Positions 21,859 to 31,590 of a stretch of 33,534 nt of DNA are shown here, one piece after another. The position numbers and the translations under genes are program-made. Below the pieces are notes generated by a model. The model had not been told where the DNA came from. It did no database searches and saw only the letters and a program-made list of their open reading frames with translations. The stretch is from Anaerolineaceae bacterium (GTDB taxonomy: Bacteria > Chloroflexota > Anaerolineae > Anaerolineales > Villigracilaceae). Where the stretch lies: contig QZIJ01000016.1 of NCBI GenBank assembly GCA_003598975.1, positions 1-33,534 of the forward strand, read 5' to 3'. The stretch's first letter is position 1. Each line of letters starts with the position of its first letter.

Positions 21859-22665
21859 CTACAACGAACGTATGCGTCCGATCAATTTGTTGACCAGCGA
21901 TTTCTGTTCTTCGCGATTCTCGGTCGGGAATGTGCGCGCCGGGACGGGAACATGTACACCCTCCGGGCGGACGATCTCCACCAGCCCGGCCTGTAACAAC
22001 CCATACACAATGCGGCGTACTTCCATTTCATTCATCTTGTTCGCGCTGCCGATTTGGCGCAGGGTATTCTTGGGATTAATGTAAGAAACCACCCGCCATT
22101 CTTCCACGCTCAGGTTGACATTTTTCAGCGGGCGCTCAGTAAACTTCAACGCCATGTCGAGGCTGGGAATTTCATCCTGCAACTGCTCCCACTCGCGCAG
22201 TTGGCGCGAACCCTCGATGATGAGATTTTCCAAATCCAGCCGCACATTGATGCGGTCTTCGGGAGCCAGCAATTCCGCCTCGAAACGAAAGAAACCCTCC
22301 ACCCACGTGAACAAGCGGCGGATGATCTCGGTATAATGACTTTGCAGGTTTTGCAGGACATCCTCCTGCAAAACGTACCCGGCATTGATCAACATCAGGC
22401 CGAGTTCCTTGTCAGTCATCTTTCCCGCACGCTCCATGATGGCGCGATATTGATTCACAGACAACCGATTGGCCTTGTGCAGGATTGTCGCGAGGCGGTT
22501 ATCCTCCTGACCGATGCGAGCGTATGCCAGTTTGCCATCGCGAAACGCCACATGCGCCTGCTCACTCGGCCCATCCACCACCAGCGTACCGGTTTTCTGG
22601 GCCAGGTTGATCAGGTTCAACAATTGGGTGACTGTAAAGTCTCTAAGATTTCCGCGTAATGCCAT
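21859..22665 (-). CDS. DUF4388 (PATAN-type) domain protein
   Basis: This 268-residue protein starts with a DUF4388 domain (about 1-100): GNLRDFTVTQLLNLINLAQKTG, VDGPSEQAHVAFRDGKLAYARIG. It continues with an effector-like helical region and ends with a winged-helix-like segment (EEWRVVSYINPKNTLRQI, EMEVRRIVYGLLQAGLVEI, about 190-240). DUF4388 proteins commonly partner with small GTPases and two-component systems. The ATG has a GAGG ribosome-binding site and is the first gene after a strong promoter, so it opens the large block. No transmembrane helix is seen; it is probably cytoplasmic. Confidence 0.88.
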   Translation of the reverse strand: MALRGNLRDFTVTQLLNLINLAQKTGTLVVDGPSEQAHVAFRDGKLAYARIGQEDNRLATILHKANRLSVNQYRAIMERAGKMTDKELGLMLINAGYVLQEDVLQNLQSHYTEIIRRLFTWVEGFFRFEAELLAPEDRINVRLDLENLIIEGSRQLREWEQLQDEIPSLDMALKFTERPLKNVNLSVEEWRVVSYINPKNTLRQIGSANKMNEMEVRRIVYGLLQAGLVEIVRPEGVHVPVPARTFPTENREEQKSLVNKLIGRIRSL

Positions 22666-22678
22666 TGAGCCTCAAGAA

Positions 22679-22698
22679 ATCCCCACAATAATGGGGAT
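22679..22698 (-). promoter_or_regulatory. 5'-terminal hairpin of the large minus-strand transcript
   Basis: ATCCCCA (22679-22685) and TGGGGAT (22692-22698) form a 7-bp stem. The promoter predicts a start at about 22699, so the mRNA would begin with this hairpin, which could protect the 5' end. The GAGG ribosome-binding site lies just downstream. Confidence 0.55.
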
Positions 22699-22705
22699 GT
22701 GGAAA

Positions 22706-22734
22706 ATTATACTTGCAAGGGAGGGATGAGTCAA
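22706..22734 (-). promoter_or_regulatory. Strong sigma-70-type promoter of the large block
   Basis: Minus strand: -35 TTGACT (22729-22734), exactly 17 bp spacer, -10 TATAAT (22706-22711). Eleven of twelve consensus positions match. It is the only strong promoter seen upstream of the DUF4388-to-kinase gene series; gaps within the series are 31 nt or less up to the receiver gene. Confidence 0.8.
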
Positions 22735-22760
22735 TTAAGCGGCTTATCACAATTGTTATG

Positions 22761-22793
22761 ACAAGCCAGGTTTCTCCGAGAAACCTGGCTTGT
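22761..22793. repeat. Near-perfect palindrome after the LysM lipoprotein gene
   Basis: ACAAGCCAGGTTTCTC and its exact complement meet around a single base, giving up to 16 bp of stem (in practice a stem with a small CTCCGAG loop). It lies 4 nt after the lipoprotein stop. No U-tract follows, so it may be a dispersed palindromic repeat that also serves as a transcript end. Confidence 0.7.
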
Positions 22794-22796
22794 GAC

Positions 22797-23744
22797 TTAG
22801 GGCCGCACCTCCACAAAGACTTCCACACGCGTCACGCGGGACCCGAGGCTGGCCACCGTCAACTGGAACGGGAGACTCGCCCCAGGCTGGAGTCCGCTCC
22901 CCTCCCAGCGGCGGAATCCGACCACGCGGCCCATCTCATCGTACGCCACCGCCGCCACCCAGACCGTCTGCGCGGCCGCGGCATTCGCGGGCAGAGCCAC
23001 CTCCCCGCGGACGCGCGCGGTGCGTCCATCCGCGGCGATTTCGATCAGCGGTGTGCCAAGCGCGGCGGGAAGATAACGCGTATCGTCGGGAGCGAGGCTC
23101 GTGGCTGAGAGAATCTGGGCACGCGGACGTGCGCCGAGGGGCGCGGGAGGCGGGAAGAAAGCCGTCAGCGGCAGGGAGGCGTGCGGCGGAATCACGTTCA
23201 GGGGCGGAAGCGCGTCCTGCGCCGCGACCACCCCTCCGTCCGCGGAAAGAAGCGAGATGCGCGCCGAGAGATTTTCCAGCGCTGAATCGGAGTCATTACG
23301 CGCGAGCGCGAAGCACCACATCCCATTGTCGAGAGTCGGATGGCAATCAATTTGTGAAATGACAAACGGGACAGGCGTAGGCGTGGCTTCGCCTGTGGGA
23401 TTGTTCTGGTCGGAGGGAATGAGCAGGATCGCGCCGACGGGCATGACGTTGGGCGAGATGCTCGGATTCGCGGCGATGAGCGCATCGAGTGACACACCGA
23501 ATTTTTGGGCGAGCGCGCCCATCGTATCGCCCGCCTGAATGATGTAGGTAAAGGGTGTGGATGTGGGGAGTGCGGTTTGCGCACCCTCACCATCCCCCAA
23601 AGGGAGAAGGGTCGCCGTGGCGCTGGCTGTGAGCGTGATGTAGGGAGTGAGCGCGACGAGAGGATCGGATTGCGCGGCAGGCGCGCAATGAGACGTGAGC
23701 AGGAGAAAGAGTACAGCGAGCGCGAGGGAGAGGTTACGAGGCAT
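22797..23744 (-). CDS. LysM-domain lipoprotein
   Basis: This 315-residue secreted lipoprotein has a signal peptide with lipobox LTSHC (Cys20). A Thr-rich linker follows, then one LysM domain (about 66-110: YIIQAGDTMGALAQKFGVSLDALIAANPSI and VGAILLIP) that binds peptidoglycan or related glycans. The C-terminal 180 residues look like beta-sandwich domains rich in Leu, Pro and Ala (FxxxP-type protein-interaction modules). No catalytic motif is seen. The -10 hexamer TATAAT lies exactly 6 nt before the ATG with no ribosome-binding site, predicting a leaderless mRNA. Confidence 0.88.
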   Translation of the reverse strand: MPRNLSLALAVLFLLLTSHCAPAAQSDPLVALTPYITLTASATATLLPLGDGEGAQTALPTSTPFTYIIQAGDTMGALAQKFGVSLDALIAANPSISPNVMPVGAILLIPSDQNNPTGEATPTPVPFVISQIDCHPTLDNGMWCFALARNDSDSALENLSARISLLSADGGVVAAQDALPPLNVIPPHASLPLTAFFPPPAPLGARPRAQILSATSLAPDDTRYLPAALGTPLIEIAADGRTARVRGEVALPANAAAAQTVWVAAVAYDEMGRVVGFRRWEGSGLQPGASLPFQLTVASLGSRVTRVEVFVEVRP

Positions 23745-23750
23745 GGGAAG

Positions 23751-23756
23751 ATTATA
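23751..23756 (-). promoter_or_regulatory. -10 hexamer for a leaderless LysM lipoprotein mRNA
   Basis: TATAAT on the minus strand ends 6 nt before the ATG at 23744, putting the predicted transcription start on the A of the start codon. No good -35 match is seen at 17 nt. Confidence 0.55.
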
Positions 23757-23762
23757 CGAGAT

Positions 23763-24536
23763 CTAGAACATCACCCCGCAATCATACGGGACGAGTATCT
23801 CCTCATTTATATCCACCGAGTGAGGGAATGACCTGCCAATGGTATACGTGCGCCTGGAGAAGCCACCCCATTTGGTGAAGATCACGATGTCCACAATGGC
23901 GCTGTCGTCGGTCAACGTGACAGTGGGTTCGATATCTTTCATCAGGCGGACTTGCGCCTGTTGTTTGAGGTCCATCTTGTAACCGAAATCTGCCGAATTG
24001 ATCCTGTCCACGATTGCCGTCGCTGCCTCTGCATTGCAGACGATCTCTGTGTCATTGTAGTTGGCGTGCCAGACGAGGTAAAACTGTCCAGCCATGATGT
24101 CCATCACAGCATATTCAAAATATCCCTGCACCACATCCTCGGTTTTGAGATGGTCACGGATGTTTCCCAGTTCCACGCTCTCTGGGACTTCTGTCGCGGA
24201 GGCGTATGGAGGCTGGTCCGCGGGACGCGCGTAGAGGTAGGGAAACGCGCCCAAAAAGTCCACGGGGTAGATGTAATCCAACGCGTACCCATCCTGCATG
24301 GATAGATTAGTCAGCACATCGAAATATTCGTTGACATCAAATTCGCCGCCCTGCTTGATGCCTGTTTCCATTAAATGTTCGGGGATGTCTGTTGGCTGGA
24401 TGGCGATCACCCCACTGACAGTTTCCGTGCAATCGAGAATCATCGTCCCCGCGCGCTCGGTGGTTGGGACGAATAGTTGGCAGGCAAGAGAAACCAGAAA
24501 GGTTAACGCGACTAGAGCAATGATTCGATTTTTCAT
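23763..24536 (-). CDS. Hypothetical lipoprotein
   Basis: This 257-residue protein has a short signal peptide with lipobox VSLAC (Cys19) and is therefore likely lipid-anchored outside the membrane. The mature part has no recognised domain: it mixes acidic segments (FDVNEYFDVL, ESVELGNIRDHLKTEDVV), aromatic patches and a C-terminal TYTIGRSFPHSVDINEEI. Three further cysteines (in LDCTE, VCNAE and DCGVMF) may form disulphides. A GGAG ribosome-binding site precedes the ATG. Function unknown. Confidence 0.75.
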   Translation of the reverse strand: MKNRIIALVALTFLVSLACQLFVPTTERAGTMILDCTETVSGVIAIQPTDIPEHLMETGIKQGGEFDVNEYFDVLTNLSMQDGYALDYIYPVDFLGAFPYLYARPADQPPYASATEVPESVELGNIRDHLKTEDVVQGYFEYAVMDIMAGQFYLVWHANYNDTEIVCNAEAATAIVDRINSADFGYKMDLKQQAQVRLMKDIEPTVTLTDDSAIVDIVIFTKWGGFSRRTYTIGRSFPHSVDINEEILVPYDCGVMF

Positions 24537-24554
24537 GGGGAGCTCCTTTCCATA

Positions 24555-25016
24555 TTACTCAATCCACTCGAAGAGATATTTGATATCGTGTTCAATCTCG
24601 AACTTTTTGAGGAAACCAAGATACTCATTCTTGAATGTCTGTTTGGCATGATGCTGTTCTTGATTCAAAATATATTTGTAAACATTTTCGATGGCTGAAT
24701 GGCTGTATGAAAATGCGCCATATCCCTCCTGCCAGCCAAATCTACCTGGTACCCATGGATGCTCATTAATGAAATTGGATGAATTATTCTTTACATCACG
24801 TGCCAGGTCGGAGATCGCCATCGACGGTCTCAAACCAACGAAAACATGAACGTGATCCGAAACGCCATTCACTATGATGGGTTTCTGTCCCTTGTTTTTG
24901 ATAATCCCCGCCATATATTTGAATACATCATCCCGCCATGGCTTTTGCAGCAGATTCTGCCGTCCCTGAACAGCGAAGACAATTTGAATATAAATTTGGG
25001 AATACGTACCTACCAT
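24555..25016 (-). CDS. REP-associated tyrosine transposase (Y1/HUH, TnpA family)
   Basis: This 153-residue protein has the HUH motif DHVHVFVGL (His55 and His57). The C-terminal helix NVYKYILNQEQHH carries the expected Tyr115, with Gln119 four residues later, as in IS200/IS605 TnpA. These enzymes cut and rejoin single-stranded DNA at hairpins. A strong GGAGGAG ribosome-binding site precedes the ATG. There is no partner TnpB and no IS200 end structure. Instead four short REP-type hairpins lie directly upstream (25029-25169), as expected for a RAYT that maintains REP elements. The gene looks intact. Confidence 0.88.
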   Translation of the reverse strand: MVGTYSQIYIQIVFAVQGRQNLLQKPWRDDVFKYMAGIIKNKGQKPIIVNGVSDHVHVFVGLRPSMAISDLARDVKNNSSNFINEHPWVPGRFGWQEGYGAFSYSHSAIENVYKYILNQEQHHAKQTFKNEYLGFLKKFEIEHDIKYLFEWIE

Positions 25017-25028
25017 GTCTCCTCCAGA

Positions 25029-25169
25029 ACCCCGAAGGGGTGGGATGATTATAAGAGCATGAGGGTAGAATGAAAATCCCGAAGGGATGACATATCTCGA
25101 TCCATGACACCCCTTCGGGGTTGCAATGTACGTTCTCCTCGTTCTAAAATAATTTCATCCCTTCGGGAT
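25029..25169. repeat. Cluster of four REP hairpins (BIME-like)
   Basis: Four short palindromes lie between the transposase and ligA. ACCCC-GAA-GGGGT is at 25029-25041, ATCCC-GAA-GGGAT at 25076-25088, ACCCC-TTC-GGGGT at 25109-25121 and ATCCC-TTC-GGGAT at 25157-25169. The first two have GAA loops and the last two TTC loops, so the second pair is the inverted copy of the first pair in type and order. This is the arrangement of bacterial interspersed mosaic elements and fits mobilisation by the adjacent transposase. Confidence 0.85.
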
Positions 25170-25171
25170 TG

Positions 25172-28458
<3,287 letters not shown>

Positions 28459-28482
28459 TGAAGGTGGGTCTCCTTGAAAATG

Positions 28483-28516
28483 AAATTGCCCTTCCGGTCT
28501 CGCGAAAGGGCAATTT
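28483..28516 (-). terminator. Expression-platform hairpin of the SAM riboswitch
   Basis: An 11-bp stem (28506-28516 with 28483-28493) lies between the aptamer and the metK ribosome-binding site. The following sequence is CATTTTC, a weak U-tract, so termination is likely but could be inefficient. Confidence 0.65.
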
Positions 28517-28535
28517 GCACAGAGGCACGGCTGCC

Positions 28536-28698
28536 CTCTCATCTCCCAGAATATCCTGTCGGAATTGGCACCGTTCTCAGTTTTCAGTGTTCAGTTTTCA
28601 GTTTTCAGTGACTGGTCACTGATGACTGATTATCGAATACTGATTGAGTGGTTGTCGAGGCATCACAGGGCCGGTCCCTCCGCCTCTCTGGATAAGAG
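28536..28698 (-). promoter_or_regulatory. SAM-I (S-box) riboswitch with an expanded P3 stem
   Basis: On the minus strand the conserved S-box elements appear in order: P1 arm CTCTTATC, AGAGAGGCGGAGGGA (kink-turn), CCGGCCCTGTGATGCCTC, GACAACC, then after a long insertion GGTGCCAATTCCGACAGG and the P1 closing arm GATGAGAG. The P3 stem, normally short, is replaced by about 70 nt of 7-nt repeats whose halves are inverted, with an apical perfect 8-bp hairpin (28605-28612 with 28615-28622). The aptamer core is intact. It should lower metK expression when SAM is high. Confidence 0.93.
28578..28647. repeat. Ten-unit heptamer array inside the SAM riboswitch
   Basis: Plus-strand units at exact 7-nt spacing are CAGTTTT, CAGTGTT, CAGTTTT, CAGTTTT and CAGTGAC, then TGGTCAC, TGATGAC, TGATTAT, CGAATAC and TGATTGA. 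The first half is rich in CAGT and the second in its complement ACTG, so the array folds back on itself and forms the P3 extension. Confidence 0.85.
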
Positions 28699-28729
28699 TT
28701 GCCGATTGGGGCTTTGAAATTGTGGGCGC

Positions 28730-28758
28730 AGTTTACCACATCAAAATGGATGCGTCAA
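28730..28758 (-). promoter_or_regulatory. Promoter of metK
   Basis: Minus strand: -35 TTGACG (28753-28758), 17-bp spacer, -10 TAAACT (28730-28735). The predicted start near 28723 lies about 25 nt before the riboswitch. The -35 box follows directly after the terminator of the upstream SUMF1 gene. Confidence 0.65.
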
Positions 28759-28764
28759 TTAAGA

Positions 28765-28797
28765 AACAAAAAAGCCGCCGGGCATGTACCCGGCGGC
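28765..28797 (-). terminator. Intrinsic terminator of the SUMF1-domain gene
   Basis: A 9-bp all-GC stem (28789-28797 with 28774-28782) around a 6-nt loop is followed on the minus strand by TTTTTTGTTTC. It lies about 20 nt after the stop codon. Confidence 0.92.
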
Positions 28798-28815
28798 CAA
28801 CAACGAACGAGGAGA

Positions 28816-29781
28816 TTAGTTGTCCGCGGCGCAACGGAAACCAATGCTGGGGGCAGACTCGCCGTACCAGCGATCGGTGCCCACCTGTGCGGCGGGATTG
28901 GGTCCCATCATGGTGGCGCGGGCGGAGACGCGGAGCATCATCCAAGCATCGCCCCAGTGTCCACCGCGCACGACGCGTGAGAAAACGTCCGCGCGGGAAA
29001 CCGGGCCAGTGGGGTTCAGGACGATTCCGAGATCATAGTATTTCGAGTCGAAGAAGTCGTTCACCCATTCGCCCACGTTACCAGCCATATCGAGAACGCC
29101 AAAGGGGCTGGCGCCAGCCGGGTAACTGCCAACCTTCATGGTGTCGCCAACCATCGAGTTGAAGTTGGCATAGGAACCGTCCGGGCGCTGATCGCCCCAC
29201 GGGAAGGTGTTGAGCGAGGGGAAGGCACCGCGCGCCGCATATTCCCATTCGGCCTCAGTTGGCAGGCGGCGTCCAGCCCATGAGCAATAGGCATCCGCAT
29301 CGCCCCAACCCACGTAGACAACCGGATAATCCGCGAATTCCGGGTTGCGGAAGTAGTTCTCGCGGCTTGCAGATTTAAGAACAGCCTGATCAATGGAGTG
29401 AGGCAGTTCACATGCGCCAGCCGTCACGCACAGCATGTACATGCCGTTGGTGACTTCGGTCTTGTCCATCCAGAATCCTGTCATGGTTATCTTGGAATTG
29501 GGCATCTCATTGGTGCGGGCTTCGGAGTCCACGCCGCCGCGCATGAACGTGCCATCCGGGATGTACACCTGCGTCATGCCATCTGCCGCCGCCACTTTCT
29601 CTGTGCCGGCTTCCGCTCCGCCGCCCTGCGGACCGGTGGTCGGGTTTGCGGCCACAGTCGGGCTGGGGATCGCCGTCGCCGCCAGAGGGATGGCCGTTGG
29701 CTGGGCCTGTGAAGCGCCACCCAATTGGCAAGCCGAAGCCATGAGCGCCAAGGCTATCAGAGCAATGTAAAGTTTTTTCAT
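28816..29781 (-). CDS. SUMF1/FGE-sulfatase-domain lipoprotein
   Basis: This 321-residue lipoprotein has lipobox ASAC (Cys18) and a Thr/Ala/Pro-rich linker. A SUMF1 (formylglycine-generating-enzyme-like) domain runs from about residue 70 to the end: YIPDGTFMRGG, ITMTGFWMDKTEVTNGMY, VYVGWGDADAYCSWAGRRLPTEAEWEYAARG, FGVLDMAGNVGEWV, and RVVRGGHWGD ending IGFRCA. The catalytic Cys pair of true formylglycine-generating enzymes, just after the RGGSW motif, is absent (GGHWGDAWMMLRVSARA). So it is probably a non-FGE family member that binds glycans or proteins. The ATG at 29781 is chosen for its AAGGAG ribosome-binding site. Confidence 0.9.
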   Translation of the reverse strand: MKKLYIALIALALMASACQLGGASQAQPTAIPLAATAIPSPTVAANPTTGPQGGGAEAGTEKVAAADGMTQVYIPDGTFMRGGVDSEARTNEMPNSKITMTGFWMDKTEVTNGMYMLCVTAGACELPHSIDQAVLKSASRENYFRNPEFADYPVVYVGWGDADAYCSWAGRRLPTEAEWEYAARGAFPSLNTFPWGDQRPDGSYANFNSMVGDTMKVGSYPAGASPFGVLDMAGNVGEWVNDFFDSKYYDLGIVLNPTGPVSRADVFSRVVRGGHWGDAWMMLRVSARATMMGPNPAAQVGTDRWYGESAPSIGFRCAADN

Positions 29782-29903
29782 CTTTATCTCCTTTTTCAAA
29801 TGTATTCACAGTATAAAAGTTGATGGGGATTTGCCATATCACCCAAAGGTCATATTTTGGTGTTTTTTTGAGACCTATTGTGACCAAAATCGCCATTTCT
29901 GTT

Positions 29904-29909
29904 TATAAT
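29904..29909 (+). promoter_or_regulatory. -10 hexamer for a leaderless regulator mRNA
   Basis: A perfect TATAAT ends exactly 6 nt before the ATG at 29916. The -35 region at 17 nt is poor (TGACCA). No Shine-Dalgarno sequence lies between the hexamer and the start codon. Confidence 0.6.
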
Positions 29910-29915
29910 GACTTT

Positions 29916-30620
29916 ATGCTCAACACCCCCTCCCCCGATAACCACTCTCCGTTGCGCGTGTACGTGGTCTGCGACCAGACCGCCACCGCTCCCATTTGGG
30001 GATATTTGATTCGTGAAAAGGGGTTGGTCGCCATCCTGGAAACCGTGGTCGCGCGCGCCATGAACCATGCACTGGAAGACATCCCTGATCTGATCGTCAT
30101 AGACATCAACGCGCCGCACGCACAGCGCATCGAACTGTGCAAGCGTTACCGCGCCCTGAGTTCCAGCCCCATTCTCCTTTTCCTGCCGGCAAACAATGAA
30201 AACGAAATCCTGGAGGCCTACCAGACCGGGGTGGATGAGTGTGTGGTGAAACCTGTCAGCCCGGCCATTTTCCTGGCGAAGATCCTGGCCTGGGCCCGGC
30301 GCAGTTGGGCGCAACCAATGAGTCCGCTTCGTACCGGACCGTTGAAACTGGACCCGGCCCATCGGTCCGCGGTGGCGGCGACAGGGAGCGAGGTGCATCT
30401 CACCAACCTCGAGTTCCGTCTCCTGCATTTGTTGATGAGTCGCCCGGGGCACGTCTTCAAAGCGGACGAGATCATCCAAACCGTTTGGGGGATGGAAAAA
30501 GCCGACCTAGCACTGTTGAAAAACGTGGTCTATCGCCTGCGCCGAAAACTGGAGGAGGAGACCGGCGAAACATCCCTCATCCAGACCCGACCGGGTGGAT
30601 ACAGTTTTCTCGATCAGTGA
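29916..30620 (+). CDS. OmpR/PhoB-type response regulator with a degenerate receiver
   Basis: This 234-residue protein has an N-terminal receiver-like domain (about 13-128) and a C-terminal winged-helix DNA-binding domain (about 140-233: LTNLEFRLLHLLMSRPGHVF, VVYRLRRKLEEE, IQTRPGGYSFL). The receiver keeps Asp63 in LIVIDIN and Lys112 in VVKPVSP. The usual acidic pair near the N-terminus is reduced to a single Asp20 (VVCDQ), so phosphorylation may be weak or absent. No kinase gene lies beside it. The start at 29916 is chosen because a perfect TATAAT lies 6 nt before it; upstream codons in frame precede the predicted transcription start. Transcribed divergently from the SUMF1 gene. Confidence 0.88.
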   Translation: MLNTPSPDNHSPLRVYVVCDQTATAPIWGYLIREKGLVAILETVVARAMNHALEDIPDLIVIDINAPHAQRIELCKRYRALSSSPILLFLPANNENEILEAYQTGVDECVVKPVSPAIFLAKILAWARRSWAQPMSPLRTGPLKLDPAHRSAVAATGSEVHLTNLEFRLLHLLMSRPGHVFKADEIIQTVWGMEKADLALLKNVVYRLRRKLEEETGETSLIQTRPGGYSFLDQ

Positions 30621-30658
30621 TGGAGCGACTGATCTGTGAAGGCATCCGATGAGGCGGG

Positions 30659-30664
30659 TATAAT
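30659..30664 (+). promoter_or_regulatory. -10 hexamer upstream of the DUF4342 gene
   Basis: TATAAT lies 20 nt before the DUF4342 ATG, leaving room for a short leader with a ribosome-binding site. The -35 region is poor. Co-transcription with the regulator gene is also possible. Confidence 0.45.
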
Positions 30665-30683
30665 TTCCAAAAAAGAGGAATCC

Positions 30684-30938
30684 ATGAGCAAATACCATAC
30701 CGGCACCGAAGAGTTCCGCGTTAACGGTGAAGAACTCGTCGCCAAGATCAAACAACTTTTGCACGAAGGCAATGTCCGCCGCATTATCATCAAGGACAAG
30801 GAGGGGCGCACGCTGATCGAGGTCCCGCTCACGCTGGGGGTGGTAGGCGCACTGCTCGTCCCCGTGTGGGCGGCCATCGGCGCCATCGCCGCGCTGGTGG
30901 CGGAAGCGACCGTCGTTGTGGAGAAAGTGGAGCAATGA
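30684..30938 (+). CDS. DUF4342 domain protein
   Basis: This 84-residue protein matches DUF4342: TEEFRVNGEELVAKIKQLLHEGNVRRIIIKDKEGRTLIEVPLTLGVVGALLVPVWAAIGAIAALVAE. It has an amphipathic N-terminal half and one hydrophobic Gly/Ala-rich helix, and is probably a small membrane-associated protein. The function of the family is unknown. The ATG follows an AGAGGA ribosome-binding site and the stop overlaps the next gene by 4 nt (ATGA), so the two are translated together. Confidence 0.88.
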   Translation: MSKYHTGTEEFRVNGEELVAKIKQLLHEGNVRRIIIKDKEGRTLIEVPLTLGVVGALLVPVWAAIGAIAALVAEATVVVEKVEQ

Positions 30939-31516
30939 CGCGCGACTACGATCTGACATCCCAGCCGCCGACGGCGAATCAACGCCTGCCCGAAACCACG
31001 CGTGACGAGGAGTGGATTCGTTCCTTCCTGCGCTTCGCCCAAATCGGACGCGTTGCTACAACCTGGGACGACCAGCCGTTCGTCACACCGACGACATTCT
31101 GGTACGACGAGGACAACCGGCGCATCATTTTCCATTCCAACCTGGCGGGACGCGTGCGCGCCAACCTCGAGCGCAATCCAAAGGTCTGTCTCGAAGCCAG
31201 CGAGATGGGACGGTTGCTCCCCTCGAACGTGGCGCTGGAATTTTCGTTGCAATATCGGAGCGCGATGGTTTTCGGGACGGTTCGCATCCTCGAATCGGAT
31301 GAGGAAAAACGAGCCGCGCTCTACGGCTTGTTGAAAAAATATTTCCCCGAGATGGAAGCGGGACGCGAGTATCGTCCGATCACGGACAAAGAGTTGAAGC
31401 GGACGTCGGTTTACGAGTTGCGAATCGAATCGTGGAGCGGGAAGGAAAACTGGAACGAGCGTGCCGAGCAATCGGATGAGTGGCCTGCGTTGGATGAGAA
31501 GTGGTTTTCTAGTTAA
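30935..31516 (+). CDS. Pyridoxamine 5'-phosphate oxidase-fold flavin-binding protein
   Basis: This 193-residue protein has the split-barrel fold of the pyridoxamine-phosphate-oxidase-related and NimA-like families: FLRFAQIGRVATTWDDQPFVTPTTFWYDEDNRRIIFHSN, GRVRANLERNPKVCLEASE, SAMVFGTVRILESDEEKRAALYGLLKKYF. Members bind FMN or F420 and catalyse reductions or oxidations of small molecules; the substrate is not evident. The N-terminal 25 residues are polar and probably disordered. The start overlaps the DUF4342 gene by 4 nt. Confidence 0.88.
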   Translation: MTRDYDLTSQPPTANQRLPETTRDEEWIRSFLRFAQIGRVATTWDDQPFVTPTTFWYDEDNRRIIFHSNLAGRVRANLERNPKVCLEASEMGRLLPSNVALEFSLQYRSAMVFGTVRILESDEEKRAALYGLLKKYFPEMEAGREYRPITDKELKRTSVYELRIESWSGKENWNERAEQSDEWPALDEKWFSS

Positions 31517-31525
31517 TCAACTTTT

Positions 31526-31587
31526 TTACCACCAAGATCGCCAAGAAAACCATTAAATCTTTGCGCCCTTTGCGTGCTTCGCGGTAA
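31526..31587. repeat. Inverted short-period repeat between convergent genes
   Basis: Ends TTACC (31526-31530) and GGTAA (31583-31587) pair. The left arm has CACCAAGA-type units and the right arm CTTTGCGC, CCTTTGCG and TGCTTCGC at 8-nt spacing. It fills the gap between two convergent genes and could act as a transcript end. Architecture and unit type match the insert in the thiamine ATPase gene at 3699-3779. Confidence 0.75.
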
Positions 31588-31590
31588 GTT

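Noticed and set aside
24555-25016. A complete IS200/IS605 insertion sequence
   Set aside because: No TnpB and no paired IS end hairpins flank the gene. The REP hairpins on one side fit a domesticated REP-associated transposase better.
28459-28542. A longer N-terminus for metK
   Set aside because: It would overlap the riboswitch expression platform. The ATG at 28458 has a ribosome-binding site and the standard SAM synthase start.
28578-28647. CRISPR array
   Set aside because: Units are 7 nt, contiguous and degenerate, with no spacers and no cas genes in the window.
29820-29915. A longer N-terminus for the winged-helix regulator
   Set aside because: These codons lie upstream of the predicted transcription start and include the -10 hexamer.
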